Notes: a model not told the origin generated them from the letters alone. Positions 18,179 through 28,430 are shown, counted from the first letter of the stretch. The stretch is DNA of 64,000 nucleotides from Falsiroseomonas tokyonensis (GCF_019024325.1 NZ_JAFNJS010000006.1:248001-312000); one strand, 5' to 3'. Numbers and translations: made by a program.

Positions 18179-19325
18179 TTCCGGTCGGCTGCGGCAGATA
18201 GGCGTGACGCCGGATCCGGCCCTCGAAGGTCCAGACCACTTGGTCCGCGGGCGCCAGGCTTTTGCGCGTTGGCGGTTTTGCGCCGGACAAGACCGCTGCC
18301 AGGTCGACGCGCGCATTGGGGTCATTGCGGTACCATTGGTGCTGGACCGAATCGTAGTCGGATCCCCCATCCGGCAGGATGTCCTGCCGAGCGCTCCAGG
18401 ACAGACCCTCGAAGTAGTCCACCACCTCCAGATTGGGCGGGAGCACGGCCAGATCTTCCGCGCCAAAATGGCCGAGCCGCCGGCTTCCCTCATTGGCGAT
18501 GCGACTGAGCAGGCTCAACGTGCTGTCGCGGCTGATCGCGACCGTCACCCGATCCGCCAGATCGGCAAGGATCCGCAGCGACATGCCGTTGCCGAAGGCG
18601 CCGGAATCGACATCGGCGGAAGCCATCACTGCATCACCGAACAGGCCGCGCATCTCCCGCGTCATCAGGCCATTGGCAAGCGAGAGCAGCCCATAGGCCA
18701 AGGCGTGGTTGCCCATGGAATGCGCCAGCAGGACGAGGCGCTGCGGCTTGCCGGGAGCGCGCGAGCGGGCATTGCGGATCTGCGCCAGTAGCCGGGCCAG
18801 CGCCGGCCCCGCCGCGGCGGCGTCCTGCTGGTCGCGCCAGTATTGCTCCTTTGCGCCGGAGATCAGGCCGCTGGCATTGGCAGCGATCACCTTGCCGTCC
18901 GACGGCCAGGAGAAGACGAGGGGCGCCAACGCGACCCCGGCGGCGCCGTAGAACTCCTGCAGCTGCGCAGCGCGGGTCACCGCAGAGTCGAAGCTGTTGG
19001 AGAAGCCGTGGATGAACAGCAGCGGCACCGCGCCCTGGGCCGCGGCTTCGGCCAGCCAGGATTGCAGCAGCTGGGCGCAATCGCCGCCCGCCGGATCCTT
19101 GAAATCATCCTGGCCGGCGATATCCGGCGGACGCAACACGTCGCGCTTCGCCTCCGTCTCCTCCGGCTTGCCGAGCAGTTCCACCTCGACTCGGCCGAGC
19201 CAGAGCCGCGCAGGCGCGGTCTTGTCTGCGTCCATGCAGAAGGCTGCATCCATCCGGGCGCGATTGGTCGCAAAATGAATGATGGTCGAGCCGCTCTTTG
19301 CGGGCGTCTTCGGCTTCTTTGCCAT
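18168..19325 (-). CDS. DUF900-type alpha/beta hydrolase
   Basis: The 385-residue protein has a charged, lysine-rich N-terminus and then FATNRARMDAA, a motif common in DUF900 hydrolases. PLLFIHGFSNSFD (101-113) forms the oxyanion-hole strand. The nucleophile is S203 in LLAHSMGNHALAYGL, and an aspartate lies in ADVDSGAFGNG. No signal peptide is apparent. Family members are uncharacterised esterase- or lipase-like proteins. It is a single gene, convergent with bpt, with 59 bp between its start and the end of parC. Confidence 0.82.
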   Translation of the reverse strand: MAKKPKTPAKSGSTIIHFATNRARMDAAFCMDADKTAPARLWLGRVEVELLGKPEETEAKRDVLRPPDIAGQDDFKDPAGGDCAQLLQSWLAEAAAQGAVPLLFIHGFSNSFDSAVTRAAQLQEFYGAAGVALAPLVFSWPSDGKVIAANASGLISGAKEQYWRDQQDAAAAGPALARLLAQIRNARSRAPGKPQRLVLLAHSMGNHALAYGLLSLANGLMTREMRGLFGDAVMASADVDSGAFGNGMSLRILADLADRVTVAISRDSTLSLLSRIANEGSRRLGHFGAEDLAVLPPNLEVVDYFEGLSWSARQDILPDGGSDYDSVQHQWYRNDPNARVDLAAVLSGAKPPTRKSLAPADQVVWTFEGRIRRHAYLPQPTGISP

Positions 19326-19384
19326 GCTGTGCTCCCCTTCCGAGGCAGGACAGCATGGTCGCTCGTTTCATGTCGAGTTCGGAA

Positions 19385-21625
19385 TCAAGCCCCGAACTTG
19401 CGCGACTTCGGGAAGCGATCGGGCGGCATCTTGCCGGCGCCGGCGCGCTGGCCGGCCCAGGTGCGCAGGTCCGTCTCCACCTTCACCCCGCCGCCATAGC
19501 GCCAGGCCAGGCCTTCCTTCGCGCTGAACACCTTGGCGTCGTTCAGCGTGGCGCCGTCCTTCAGCTGCATCAGCTGCACGCCGCGGCCGCGCGTCATCTC
19601 CGGCACCTGGGACAGGGGGAAGACCAGCAGGCGGTTGTTGCTGCCGATGGTGGCCACGCTGTCGCCCTCCGCCGGCACGCAGAGCAACGCCTCCACCGCC
19701 GCATCCACCACCAGCACCTGCTTGCCGGTGCGCTTCTCGGCCAGCAGTTCCTCCCCCTTCACCACGAAACCCTTGCCGTCCGTCGCCGCGACCAGGAAGC
19801 GGCGGCCTTCCTTGTGGACGAAGAGCGTGACCACGTCGTCGCCATTGGACAGGTCCAGCAGCAGCCGCACCGGCTGGCCGTCGCCGCGGCCGCGCGGAAT
19901 GGCATCGGCCTTCACCGTATAGGCCTTGCCATTGGTCGCCAGCACCACGATGCGGTCCGTGGTTTCGGCGTGCAGGGCGTATTTCAGGCTGTCGCCTTCC
20001 TTGAAGCGCAACTCCGCATCGGCGCCGAGATGGCCCTTCTGCGCCCGGATCCAGCCCTTCTCCGAGAGGATGACGGTGATGGGCTCACGCTCGATGAAGG
20101 CGGTCTCGTCCACCACGGCGCCGGGCTCGATGCTGCCGGGAATGGTGCGGCGCTTGCCGAGGGGCGTCTCCTGGCCGAAGCGTTTCCGGGTTTCCCGGAT
20201 CTCCTCCGCGATCGCGGCCCAGCGCTTGCCTTCGCTGGAGAGCAGGCCCTTGAGCTTCGCCTGCTCCTTGCTGAGCTTCGTATGCTCCCGCCGGATCTCC
20301 ATCTCCTCCAGCTTGCGCAGCGCGCGCAGCCGCATGTCGAGGATGGCGTTCGCCTGGGTCTCGGTCAGGCTGAAGGTGGCCATCAGCGCCTCCTTCGGCT
20401 TGTCCTCCTCCCGCACGATGCGGATCACCTCGTCCAGGTTGAGGTAGACGATCAGGTAGCCGTCGAGGATCTCCAGCCGCCGGGCGATGGCCGCCAGGCG
20501 ATGCTCCGACCGGCGCACCAGCACCACATGGCGATGGTCCAGCCAGCAGCGCAGCACCTCCCGCAGCCCCATCACGCGGGGGGTGCGGTCGGCATCCAGC
20601 ACGTTCATGTTCAGCGGGAAGCGGGTTTCCAGCTGGGTGTGGCGGAACAGCGTCTCCATCAGCATCTTCGCATCGACGGCGCGCGACTTCGGCTCCAGCA
20701 CCAGCCGCACGACATCGGTGGATTCGTCGCGGACATCGCCGAGGAGGGGGAGCTTCTTCTCCTCCATCAGCGCGGCGATCTGCTCGATCAGGCGGGATTT
20801 CTGGACCTGGTAGGGGATCTCATGGACCACGACCTGCCAGGTGCCGTTCTTCAGCGGCTCGACCGTCCATTGCGCGCGCAGCCGGAAGCCGCCGCGGCCG
20901 GTGGCATAGGCCTCCCGCATCGACTCGGGGGATTCGACCAGCAGCCCGCCGGTCGGGAAATCCGGGCCCTTCACATGGGCCAGCAGGTCATCGATGCCGG
21001 CCTGCGGGTTGTCGATCAGCACCAGGGCGGCGTCACACAGCTCCCCCGCATTGTGCGGCGGGATGGAGGTGGCCATGCCCACCGCGATGCCGGCCGCGCC
21101 ATTGGCCAGCAGGTTCGGGAAGGCCGCCGGCAGGACCAGCGGTTCCTTTTCCTCGCCATCATAGGTGGCGCGGAAATCGACCGCGTTCTCCTCGATGCCC
21201 TCGAGCAGCGCCTGGGCGACCTCGGTCAGGCGGGCCTCGGTGTAGCGCATGGCCGCGGCGTTATCGCCGTCGATATTGCCGAAATTGCCCTGGCCCTCGA
21301 CCAGCGGGTAGCGGGCGGCGAAGTCCTGCGCCTGGCGGACCAGGGCTTCGTAGATGCTGCTGTCGCCATGCGGATGGTACTTGCCCATCACGTCGCCGAC
21401 GATGCGGGCGCATTTCTTGAAGCCGGCGGCGGGGTCCAGCTTCAGCTGGTGCATGGCGTAGAGCAGCCGCCGATGCACCGGCTTCAGCCCGTCCCGCACA
21501 TCCGGCAGGGACCGGCTGACGATGGTGGACAGGGCATAGGCCAGGTAGCGCTCGGACAGCGCATCGGCCAGCCCGGTTTCCCGCATATTGCCGCCCTCAG
21601 GGGGGGCCTTGATGTCATCCGGCAT
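19385..21625 (-). CDS. parC: DNA topoisomerase IV subunit A
   Basis: ParC is the DNA-cleaving subunit of topoisomerase IV, which decatenates daughter chromosomes. The 746-residue protein has the winged-helix region with the quinolone-resistance segment [12 protein letters not shown] (84-95). The catalytic tyrosine is Y128 in [11 protein letters not shown]. The coiled-coil tower and a short C-terminal beta-propeller domain follow. Its length and the lack of a full GyrA-box tail favour ParC over GyrA. It follows recO by 32 bp, a standard alphaproteobacterial neighbour pair. Confidence 0.95.
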   Translation of the reverse strand: MPDDIKAPPEGGNMRETGLADALSERYLAYALSTIVSRSLPDVRDGLKPVHRRLLYAMHQLKLDPAAGFKKCARIVGDVMGKYHPHGDSSIYEALVRQAQDFAARYPLVEGQGNFGNIDGDNAAAMRYTEARLTEVAQALLEGIEENAVDFRATYDGEEKEPLVLPAAFPNLLANGAAGIAVGMATSIPPHNAGELCDAALVLIDNPQAGIDDLLAHVKGPDFPTGGLLVESPESMREAYATGRGGFRLRAQWTVEPLKNGTWQVVVHEIPYQVQKSRLIEQIAALMEEKKLPLLGDVRDESTDVVRLVLEPKSRAVDAKMLMETLFRHTQLETRFPLNMNVLDADRTPRVMGLREVLRCWLDHRHVVLVRRSEHRLAAIARRLEILDGYLIVYLNLDEVIRIVREEDKPKEALMATFSLTETQANAILDMRLRALRKLEEMEIRREHTKLSKEQAKLKGLLSSEGKRWAAIAEEIRETRKRFGQETPLGKRRTIPGSIEPGAVVDETAFIEREPITVILSEKGWIRAQKGHLGADAELRFKEGDSLKYALHAETTDRIVVLATNGKAYTVKADAIPRGRGDGQPVRLLLDLSNGDDVVTLFVHKEGRRFLVAATDGKGFVVKGEELLAEKRTGKQVLVVDAAVEALLCVPAEGDSVATIGSNNRLLVFPLSQVPEMTRGRGVQLMQLKDGATLNDAKVFSAKEGLAWRYGGGVKVETDLRTWAGQRAGAGKMPPDRFPKSRKFGA

Positions 21626-21657
21626 GATCTGGAATTCGTGCTTTGTTCAGGGCGGGT

Positions 21658-22407
21658 TTAGCTGCTGGGGGCGGCCGTTGCCAGCACCGCGACGCGATCC
21701 GTCAGCATCTCCCGCGCCGCCGGCAGGCCACGATTGTGCACGCCGAAGACGTCCCGCGCCAGGAAGTGCCCGGTCAGCCGCAGCCCGGCCGCCCAATCCA
21801 GCGGGCCGGAGGGGCCCTGCCCCAGCAGGAAGGCCGGCAGCGGGAGCAGCCGGTCGCGCCATTCCCCGGCAGCCGCTTCGGAGACCGCGCGGCCGGAGCG
21901 GGGGGAGACGAAATTCAGGTCGTCATGCCCGCCGGTGACGGCGCAGGCGGAGAAATCCAGGCCGTAGCCGAGATCGGCCAGCAGGTCGGCCTCCCACCGC
22001 ACCAGGTCGGGCAAAGCGAGCTCCGTGCCGCGGGCGAGGGTCGCGATGAAGGCGACCAGACCGTGGAAGATGCGGGGATGCGCCTCCCGCTCCGGCAGGG
22101 CGCCTTCCGCCACGGCGCAGGCGGAGCGCAGCGCGGCCAGCGCCAACGGGTCCTCCATGGCCAGCGCCGCGGCCGGGTGCACCAGCTCCGCGCTCAGCGC
22201 GCCCAGCTGTTCCGGCAGGCGCGCCACCCAGCGCGCCTCCACCAGATTGCCCGGCTGCCACAGCGCGGATTGGGCGCGGGAGGCGCCGCCCTTGGCCAGG
22301 CCGGCATGACGGCCGTGTTCCTCCGTCAGCAGGGTCGCGATCACCCCGCCCTCGCCGTGCGGGCGGATGTCGAGGATGATGGCGGGGGCGGTCCATTCGA
22401 TGGTCAC
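21658..22407 (-). CDS. recO: DNA repair protein RecO
   Basis: RecO works with RecR (and RecF) to load RecA onto SSB-coated single-stranded DNA. The 249-residue protein begins with the OB-fold strand EWTAPAIILDIRPHGEGGVIATLLTEEHG in which DI-PHGE is characteristic. The helical domain follows (for example FHGLVAFIATLARGTELALPDLVRWE, read in parts). The cysteine zinc cluster of some RecO proteins is not evident. The gene is part of the era-recO-parC order, but a membrane protein gene on the other strand separates it from era, so it probably has its own promoter at 22408-22454. Confidence 0.93.
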   Translation of the reverse strand: MTIEWTAPAIILDIRPHGEGGVIATLLTEEHGRHAGLAKGGASRAQSALWQPGNLVEARWVARLPEQLGALSAELVHPAAALAMEDPLALAALRSACAVAEGALPEREAHPRIFHGLVAFIATLARGTELALPDLVRWEADLLADLGYGLDFSACAVTGGHDDLNFVSPRSGRAVSEAAAGEWRDRLLPLPAFLLGQGPSGPLDWAAGLRLTGHFLARDVFGVHNRGLPAAREMLTDRVAVLATAAPSS

Positions 22408-22454
22408 GGCGCGGAAGGTGGGCGTTCCCGGGGCGGCTGGGAAGCCAATAGAGG

Positions 22455-23066
22455 ATGACGATGTTCCTTGCGCTGAAGACGCCCCTGCTCGCCTCCTCCG
22501 CCGCGCTGGTGCTGGCCAACCTGGTCCCGCTGGCCGGCGCGCTGCTGGGTTATTGGTCGAGCTTCGAGCTGATGCTGCTGTTCTGGGCCGAGAACATCGT
22601 GATTGGCCTGTTCCAGATCCTCCGCATGGCGACCGTGCTGGGGATGCGGCGGGAGCGGGAGGTACTGGCGCTGATCCCCTTCTTCGCCATGCACTACGGG
22701 CTTTTCACCTATGTGCACGGCTTTTTCCTGGTCCTGCTCTTTGGCGGCGGGCTGACCCTGGATGCGGCGGTGGGCCTGCTCGGCGGCGGGCTGCTCTGGC
22801 CCGTGCTGGGGCTGGTGGCCAGCCATGGCCTGTCCTTCGCCCTGAATTTCTGGGGGGCCGGGGAGTGGCGCAGCGTCGCGCCCAATGCGCTGATGAAGCA
22901 GCCCTATGGACGGGTGGTGCTGCTGCACCTGGTCATCATGGCCGGCGGCTTCATCGCCCTGGCGCTGCAGGATGCCACCATCGCGCTGGCCCTGCTGGTG
23001 CTGGCGAAGATCGCGGTGGACCTGCGGGCGCATTGGCGGGAGCATCGCGCCGCCGCTGCCGGCTAG
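22455..23066 (+). CDS. DUF6498-type integral membrane protein
   Basis: The 203-residue protein is very hydrophobic with about five or six predicted membrane segments. It carries the motif LLFWAENIVIGLFQILRM (41-58) that marks the DUF6498 group, and ends in a charged tail (DLRAHWREHRAAAAG). The function of the family is unknown. It lies in the opposite orientation inside the otherwise conserved era-recO-parC run, ending next to the era stop codon (23066/23067) and diverging from recO over 47 bp. This looks like an insertion into an ancestral operon. Confidence 0.75.
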   Translation: MTMFLALKTPLLASSAALVLANLVPLAGALLGYWSSFELMLLFWAENIVIGLFQILRMATVLGMRREREVLALIPFFAMHYGLFTYVHGFFLVLLFGGGLTLDAAVGLLGGGLLWPVLGLVASHGLSFALNFWGAGEWRSVAPNALMKQPYGRVVLLHLVIMAGGFIALALQDATIALALLVLAKIAVDLRAHWREHRAAAAG

Positions 23067-23993
23067 TCAGCCGGCGTCGTCGAGGCCCAGCGCGCGGATG
23101 CGGCCGCGCTCCTCATCCCAGCCGGCGCGTTCCTTGACGTTGACGAACAGGTGGATGCGCCGTTCCAGCAGCGCCTCCAGCTCCCGCCGCGCGGTCTGGC
23201 CGATGTTCTTGATCTTGCTGCCGCCATCGCCGATCAGGATGGCCTTCTGGGTGGCGCGGGTGACGTAGATGGTCACGTCGATGCGGGCGCTGCCGTCCTT
23301 GCGCTCGGTCCAGCTTTCCGTCTCGACCGTCGCGTGGTGCGGCACTTCCTCATGCGTCTGGCGCAGCACCTGTTCCCGCACGATCTCGGCGGCCAGCATG
23401 CGCTGCGGCAGGTCCGAGAGGTCGTCCTCCGGAAACAGCCAGGGGCCCTCGGGCAGGTTGTTCGCCAGCACCGCCAGCACCTTGTCGAGACCCCTGCCCT
23501 TCAAGGCGGAGACCATGAACGTCTCGGCAAAAGGAAGAATCTCGTTCAGCTGCTGGGCCAGCGGCAGCAGGCGGGGCGGGTCCACCAGGTCGGCCTTGTT
23601 CAGCAGCAGCATGGCGCGCCGCCCACCCTGCTTCAGCTTCTCGGTGATCTGGCGCACCTCGTCGGTCAGTCCGGCGCGGGCATCGACGATCAGCACGGCC
23701 AGGTCCGCATCCTGCGCACCGCCCCAGGCGGCGGCCACCATGGCGCGGTCCAGCCGCCGGCGCGGGGCGAAGATGCCGGGCGTATCCACCAGGATGATCT
23801 GCGCCAGGCCCTGCATGACGACCGCGCGTATACGGAAGCGCGTGGTCTGCGGCTTCGGCGAGACGATCGAGACCTTCGTGCCGGTCAGCGCATTCACCAG
23901 CGTCGACTTGCCGGCATTCGGCGCGCCCACAATGGCGACCAGCCCGCAGCGGCGTGGGCCTTCCGCCGGTGCCGGGGTTTCCGTCTCGCTCAT
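23067..23993 (-). CDS. era: GTPase Era
   Basis: Era binds 16S rRNA near its 3' end and assists small-subunit assembly. The 308-residue protein has G1 GAPNAGKST (23-31), G3 DTPG (70-73) and G4 NKAD near 129. The C-terminal KH domain includes QKAILIGDGGSKIKNIGQ and ARRELEALLERRIHLFVNVK. The ATG at 23993 overlaps the rnc stop in an ATGA. Rnc and Era are commonly coupled because both handle rRNA. The longer frame upstream is the shadow of rnc. Confidence 0.97.
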   Translation of the reverse strand: MSETETPAPAEGPRRCGLVAIVGAPNAGKSTLVNALTGTKVSIVSPKPQTTRFRIRAVVMQGLAQIILVDTPGIFAPRRRLDRAMVAAAWGGAQDADLAVLIVDARAGLTDEVRQITEKLKQGGRRAMLLLNKADLVDPPRLLPLAQQLNEILPFAETFMVSALKGRGLDKVLAVLANNLPEGPWLFPEDDLSDLPQRMLAAEIVREQVLRQTHEEVPHHATVETESWTERKDGSARIDVTIYVTRATQKAILIGDGGSKIKNIGQTARRELEALLERRIHLFVNVKERAGWDEERGRIRALGLDDAG

Positions 23994-24805
23994 GCCGCGC
24001 CCAGAATCTGCAAAAGTCGCTCCGCCGCCGCCTGTTCCGCGGCTCTCTTGTTGTCGCCCTTCCCCTCGGCCTCCTGCCCCGCCGCCAGGGCGCGGACCAC
24101 GAAGACCGGGCTGTGGGAGGGGCCGGTGGTGGACATCATGACATATTCCGGCAGGCCGAGCCCGCGCCCCAGCGTCCATTCCTGCAGCCGGCTCTTCGGT
24201 GAGACCGGCGGCCGCAGCGGACCCTCCAGCAGCGCATCCCATTCGCGCCGGATCAGCGCCCGCGCCGCCTCCAGCCCCCCATCCAGATACAGCGCACCCA
24301 GCATCGCCTCCAGCGCGTCCGACAGGACGGAGGCGCGATGCCGCACCCCGCTGCGCTCCTCATTCACCGTCACCCGCAGCGCGGGCCCGATGCCCAGCGC
24401 CACGGCCACCCGCGCCAGGCTGTCCTGCGCCACGAGCACGGCCAGCCGCTTGCCGAGGTCCCCCTCCCGCTCCTGCGGGAAGCGCTCGGCCAGCCATTCG
24501 GCCATGACCAGCGCCAGCACGCGGTCGCCGACGAATTCCAGGCGCTCGTTGCTGTCCAGCATCTGCCGGCGCGGATCGGCGGCGGAGCGGTGGGTCAGGG
24601 CATGCAGCAGCAGCTCGGGCCGCTTGAACTGGTGCGGCAGCCGGGCGGCCAGCGCGGCAACGGGGTCATCCGCCCCCTCGGCCTGCGGCGCCGCCGGCTG
24701 CAGGCGGCCGCCGCGCTTGCGCGCCCCGGGATCGGGCGCGCCGGGCGCTGCCGACCGATTCAGACCTTCGCGCCCTTCGGCGCTACGGTCATCGGGCGGT
24801 GTCAC
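23990..24805 (-). CDS. rnc: Ribonuclease III
   Basis: RNase III cuts double-stranded RNA in rRNA precursors and mRNAs. The signature NERLEFVGDRVL (86-97), with its metal-binding Glu and Asp, is present, as is the second acidic site (LSDALEAMLGALYLDGG). A C-terminal dsRNA-binding domain ends in GDNKRAAEQAAAERLLQIL. I start at GTG 24805, giving a GTGA overlap with lepB and 271 residues. About 45 residues before the catalytic domain are charged and low-complexity, an N-terminal extension longer than in most bacteria, so a later start is possible. Confidence 0.95.
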   Translation of the reverse strand: MTPPDDRSAEGREGLNRSAAPGAPDPGARKRGGRLQPAAPQAEGADDPVAALAARLPHQFKRPELLLHALTHRSAADPRRQMLDSNERLEFVGDRVLALVMAEWLAERFPQEREGDLGKRLAVLVAQDSLARVAVALGIGPALRVTVNEERSGVRHRASVLSDALEAMLGALYLDGGLEAARALIRREWDALLEGPLRPPVSPKSRLQEWTLGRGLGLPEYVMMSTTGPSHSPVFVVRALAAGQEAEGKGDNKRAAEQAAAERLLQILGAA

Positions 24806-25554
24806 CGCACCGCGCTGAGCAGGCGGCTCCAGCGGATCGCCATCGGCCAGGCCCAGACCTCCCACCAGCGGGCGGAGCCATCGACGGAGAAGAAGATGAA
24901 TTCCGCGCGGCCCACCAGGTTTTCGACCGGGATGAAGCCGACCGCATTCTGCGCCCGGCTGTCCAGGCTGTTGTCACGGTTGTCGCCCATGGCGAAGACA
25001 TGGCCCTCCGGCACCCGGTACTCGCCGGTATTGTCGAAGGGCTGGTCGTCCGACATCTCCAGGATGTTGTGCACATGCGGCACCACCCCGGGCTGCGCCG
25101 GCAGGAATTCGCGGTATTCGCGCACCACCAGGCGGGGGCCGTCACCCTCCACCGTATAGGGGCCGATCAGCTCGCGGCGGACGGACTGGCCGTTCACATA
25201 CAGCACGCCGGCGCGCACCTGGATGCGGTCCCCGGGCAGGCCGATGATGCGCTTGATATAGTCCGTCGAATTGTCCCGCGGCAGCTTGAACACCGCCACA
25301 TCGCCCCGCTCCGGCAGGCTGCCGAAGATGCGGCCCTGGAAGAGGTTCGGGCTGAAAGGCATGGAATGCCGCGAATAGCCGTAGGAGTATTTCGAGACGA
25401 ACAGATAGTCCCCCACCAGCAGCGTGGGGATCATGCTGCCGGAAGGGATGTTGAAGGGCTCGAAGGCAACGGTGCGGATGCCGATGGCGATGAGCCCCGC
25501 ATAGACCACCGTCTTGATGGATTCGAGCCAACCGCCCGACTTGTGTTTGGCCAT
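24802..25554 (-). CDS. lepB: Signal peptidase I
   Basis: LepB removes signal peptides from Sec- and Tat-exported proteins at the outer face of the inner membrane. The protein has one N-terminal membrane segment (IKTVVYAGLIAIGIRTVAF). The catalytic serine is S40 in IPSGSMIPTLLVGD, and the general-base lysine is K101 in DYIKRIIGLPGD. The box GHVFAMGDNRDNSLDSR comes later. The start is uncertain: ATG 25554 gives 250 residues, while ATGs at 25575 and 25593 add 7 or 13 residues in the same frame. It is overlapped at its end by rnc. Confidence 0.95.
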   Translation of the reverse strand: MAKHKSGGWLESIKTVVYAGLIAIGIRTVAFEPFNIPSGSMIPTLLVGDYLFVSKYSYGYSRHSMPFSPNLFQGRIFGSLPERGDVAVFKLPRDNSTDYIKRIIGLPGDRIQVRAGVLYVNGQSVRRELIGPYTVEGDGPRLVVREYREFLPAQPGVVPHVHNILEMSDDQPFDNTGEYRVPEGHVFAMGDNRDNSLDSRAQNAVGFIPVENLVGRAEFIFFSVDGSARWWEVWAWPMAIRWSRLLSAVR

Positions 25555-25660
25555 GGTGGGAATTTGCGCGGGCATCCTCAACGGACGCCCCAAATGCCGG
25601 ACGCGTCTCTGCGGGGCGGGATAGAGCGCGAGGCGACGCGGCCTGTCAAGGAAGCTGCCA

Positions 25661-26083
25661 TTACGCCGGCATCATGCGCGGCAGCGGGACCGCGGTGATG
25701 ATGACCATGGCCTGGGCATAGGGGAATTCGTCCGTCATGGTCAGCGCCACATGCGCGGCATGGCCGGGGGGCGTGATGGCCGCCAGCCGGGCCGCGGCGC
25801 CGCCCGTCATCCGCAGCGTAGGCTGGCCGGAGGACAGGTTCACCACGCCGAGGTCCCGCCAGAAGACCCCCGCCCGGAAGCCGGTGCCGAGCGCCTTGGA
25901 GGCCGCCTCCTTCGCCGCATAGCGCTTGGCATAGGTGGCCGCCCGGATCTTCTCCGTCCGCCGCTCTGCCTTGGCGCGCTCGGCCGCGGTGTAGATGCGC
26001 GCCAGGAAGCGGTCGCCGTATTTCGCCATAACGCGCTCGATGCGGCGGATGTCGATGATGTCACTTCCCAGGCCGATAATCAT
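25661..26083 (-). CDS. acpS: Holo-[acyl-carrier-protein] synthase
   Basis: AcpS transfers 4'-phosphopantetheine from CoA to acyl carrier protein. The 140-residue protein shows the two magnesium-binding motifs, [13 protein letters not shown] with D8 and [16 protein letters not shown] with E59. It lies 9 bp downstream of the rsh gene and upstream of lepB, following the usual alphaproteobacterial order except that pdxJ, often next to it, is absent here. About 15 extra residues at the C-terminus (PLPRMMPA) carry no known motif. Confidence 0.96.
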   Translation of the reverse strand: MIIGLGSDIIDIRRIERVMAKYGDRFLARIYTAAERAKAERRTEKIRAATYAKRYAAKEAASKALGTGFRAGVFWRDLGVVNLSSGQPTLRMTGGAAARLAAITPPGHAAHVALTMTDEFPYAQAMVIITAVPLPRMMPA

Positions 26084-26092
26084 GGCGGCGAA

Positions 26093-28363
26093 CTAACCCT
26101 TCGAGCGCTCGACCTGCGCCACGCCCTGCAGGGCCCGCAGGGCGGCGATGATATTGGACAGGTGGCGCAGGTCCTGCACCTCCACATCCACCGCGATCTC
26201 CTGGAAGTCCGGGCCGCGATGGACGATGCGGATATTCTCGATGGCGCCGTCCTGCCGGGCGATGGCATCCGTCACGGCAGAAAGCGCGCCGCGATCGTTG
26301 GAGGTGACCACCTCGATCCGTCCGGTATGCGCCACGCCGGCGCCGCCCGCATAGTCCCAGTCGATATCGATGAAGCGCTCTGGACTGTCCGCGAAGCCGG
26401 ACAGGTTGTGGCAATCCGTCTTGTGGACCGTCACCCCCTTCCCCGTGGTGACGATGCCCAGGATCCGGTCGCCCGGCAGCGGGTGGCAGCAGCCGGCGAA
26501 ATTCACCTCCATCCCCGCCACCAGGCCGGTGATGCCCATGGTGACGTCGCGCTTGAAGCCGCCCTTGGCCAGCGGCACGGCGCGGGGGCGGGACCGGGCG
26601 AGGGGCAGCGAATCGGCCGCGCGCGGCGGGCCGCGCAGTTCCGGATAGACCGCATGCAGCACGTCCTTGGCGGTCGCGCCGCCGCCCGCCACCAGCAGGC
26701 ACAGCTCCTCGAAGCTGGTCTGCTTCAACGCCTTCAGCGCCGGCTCCATCAGCTTCTCGGAGAATTCGACGCCCTCCGCCCGGAAGGCCTTGGCGATGGC
26801 GGCGCGGCCTTCCTGCTGCTGCTGCTGGCGCTGTTCGGCATGGACGAAGCGGCGGATGCGGGCGCGTGCCTTGCCGGTGACGACGAAGCGCGCCCATTGG
26901 GGGTTCGGCGTGCCGCCGCGGGCGGTGATGATCTCCACCTGGTCGCCGTTTTCCAGCGGTGTGCGCAGCGGCTTGATCTGGCCGTTGATCTTGGCGCCGA
27001 CGCATTGGTCGCCGACCTGGCTATGCACCTGGTAGGCGAAGTCGACGCAGGTGGACCCGCGCGGCAGGGCGATCAGCTCGCCCTTGGGCGTGAAGCAGAA
27101 GACCTCGTCGCGGTGCAGTTCCAGGCGGGTGGCGTCCAGGAATTCCTGCGGCTCGCTGGCCTGTTCCAGGATTTCCAGCAGCGCCTTCACCCAGGGGAAT
27201 TTCTGCTGGTCGCGCGCGGCCTCCCCGCCCTGCTTGTAGATCCAGTGCGCGGCGACGCCGTATTCGGCGACCTCGTGCATCTCCCGCGTGCGGATCTGCA
27301 CCTCGATCTTGGCGTTGCGGCGTTCCGGCACGGTCAGGCCGGTATGGATGGACTGGTAGCCGTTGGTCTTGGGGGTGGAGATGTAATCCTTGAAGCGTCC
27401 CGGGACGACGCGATAGGCGGAATGCAGCACGCCCAGCGCCTGGTAGCAGGCAGCCTGGTCCGGCACGATGACCCGGAAGGCCATGATGTCGGACAGCTGT
27501 TCGAATTCGATGCTCTTGCCGTGCATCTTCAGCCAGATGGAATAGGGCGACTTCTCCCGCCCCGTCAGCTCCAGCAGGTCGATGCCGGCTTCCTCCAGCA
27601 CGCGCTTCAGGTCGGCCCGGATCTCGGCGATCAGGTCGGCGCCCTGGCCGTACAGGAAGCCGCGGCGGGCGACGATGGACTGGCTGGCATCCGGCTCCAG
27701 CTCGCGGAAGGCCAGCGTCTCCAGCTCCGTCTTCAGCGCATCCATGCCGATGCGCTCTGCCAGCGGGGCGAAGATCTCCATGGTTTCGCGGGCGGTCTTG
27801 CGGCGCCGAGCCTCCTGCGGGACGAAGTGCAGCGTCTGCATGTTGTGCAGCCGGTCCGCCAGCTTCACCAGCAGCACCCGGATGTCTTCCGACATCGCCA
27901 GGACCAGCTTACGAAAATTCTCGGCCTGCTTGGTGCGCTCGGATTGCAGTTCCAGGCGCGTCAGCTTGGTGACGCCATCCACCAGCCGGGCCACTTCGCG
28001 GCCGAAGCGCTTCTCCAGCTCCGCCAGGCCGACCTTGGTATCCTCCGCCACGTCGTGCAGCAGGGCGGTCGCGATGGAGGCGGCGTCCAGCCGGTACTGC
28101 ACCAGGGTGCGGGCGACGGCGACGGGGTGGATGATGTAGGGGTCGCCGTTGTCGCGCTTCTGGCCCTCATGCGCCGCGCAGGCGGTGATCCAGGCGCGCT
28201 CGATCATGGCGGTATCGGCGCGGGGGGAGTAGGCGGCGACGAGGCGGGCCAGTTCCTGCCCGATGGTCTCCCCCGCCGGGGCGGGTCCGGCCGGCGCCGG
28301 CGCCGGCGCGGGGGGCGGCGGGTCCAGCGCGATTCCGGCCGGCAGGTCCGCGGGCGTGTTCAT
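26093..28363 (-). CDS. rsh: Bifunctional (p)ppGpp synthetase/hydrolase
   Basis: RelA/SpoT homologues make and degrade the stringent-response alarmones (p)ppGpp. The 756-residue protein starts with a proline/alanine-rich leader (about 1-33). It then has the HD hydrolase domain with intact metal residues (IIHPVAVA with H79; LLHDVAEDT with H103 and D104). The synthetase domain follows (about 255-370, including YQSIHTGLTVPERR), then TGS (IALPRGSTCVDFAYQVHSQ) and a C-terminal ACT domain ending VAQVERSKG. Both catalytic halves look intact, as expected for the single long RSH of alphaproteobacteria. It lies downstream of rpoZ, a conserved pairing. Confidence 0.95.
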   Translation of the reverse strand: MNTPADLPAGIALDPPPPAPAPAPAGPAPAGETIGQELARLVAAYSPRADTAMIERAWITACAAHEGQKRDNGDPYIIHPVAVARTLVQYRLDAASIATALLHDVAEDTKVGLAELEKRFGREVARLVDGVTKLTRLELQSERTKQAENFRKLVLAMSEDIRVLLVKLADRLHNMQTLHFVPQEARRRKTARETMEIFAPLAERIGMDALKTELETLAFRELEPDASQSIVARRGFLYGQGADLIAEIRADLKRVLEEAGIDLLELTGREKSPYSIWLKMHGKSIEFEQLSDIMAFRVIVPDQAACYQALGVLHSAYRVVPGRFKDYISTPKTNGYQSIHTGLTVPERRNAKIEVQIRTREMHEVAEYGVAAHWIYKQGGEAARDQQKFPWVKALLEILEQASEPQEFLDATRLELHRDEVFCFTPKGELIALPRGSTCVDFAYQVHSQVGDQCVGAKINGQIKPLRTPLENGDQVEIITARGGTPNPQWARFVVTGKARARIRRFVHAEQRQQQQQEGRAAIAKAFRAEGVEFSEKLMEPALKALKQTSFEELCLLVAGGGATAKDVLHAVYPELRGPPRAADSLPLARSRPRAVPLAKGGFKRDVTMGITGLVAGMEVNFAGCCHPLPGDRILGIVTTGKGVTVHKTDCHNLSGFADSPERFIDIDWDYAGGAGVAHTGRIEVVTSNDRGALSAVTDAIARQDGAIENIRIVHRGPDFQEIAVDVEVQDLRHLSNIIAALRALQGVAQVERSKG

Positions 28364-28430
28364 CTGCGGCCGCCCTGGGCCGTTGGCAGGGGCGCCGGGG
28401 CCTCGCGGCCCTGGCGCGGTTGTCCCTGCG

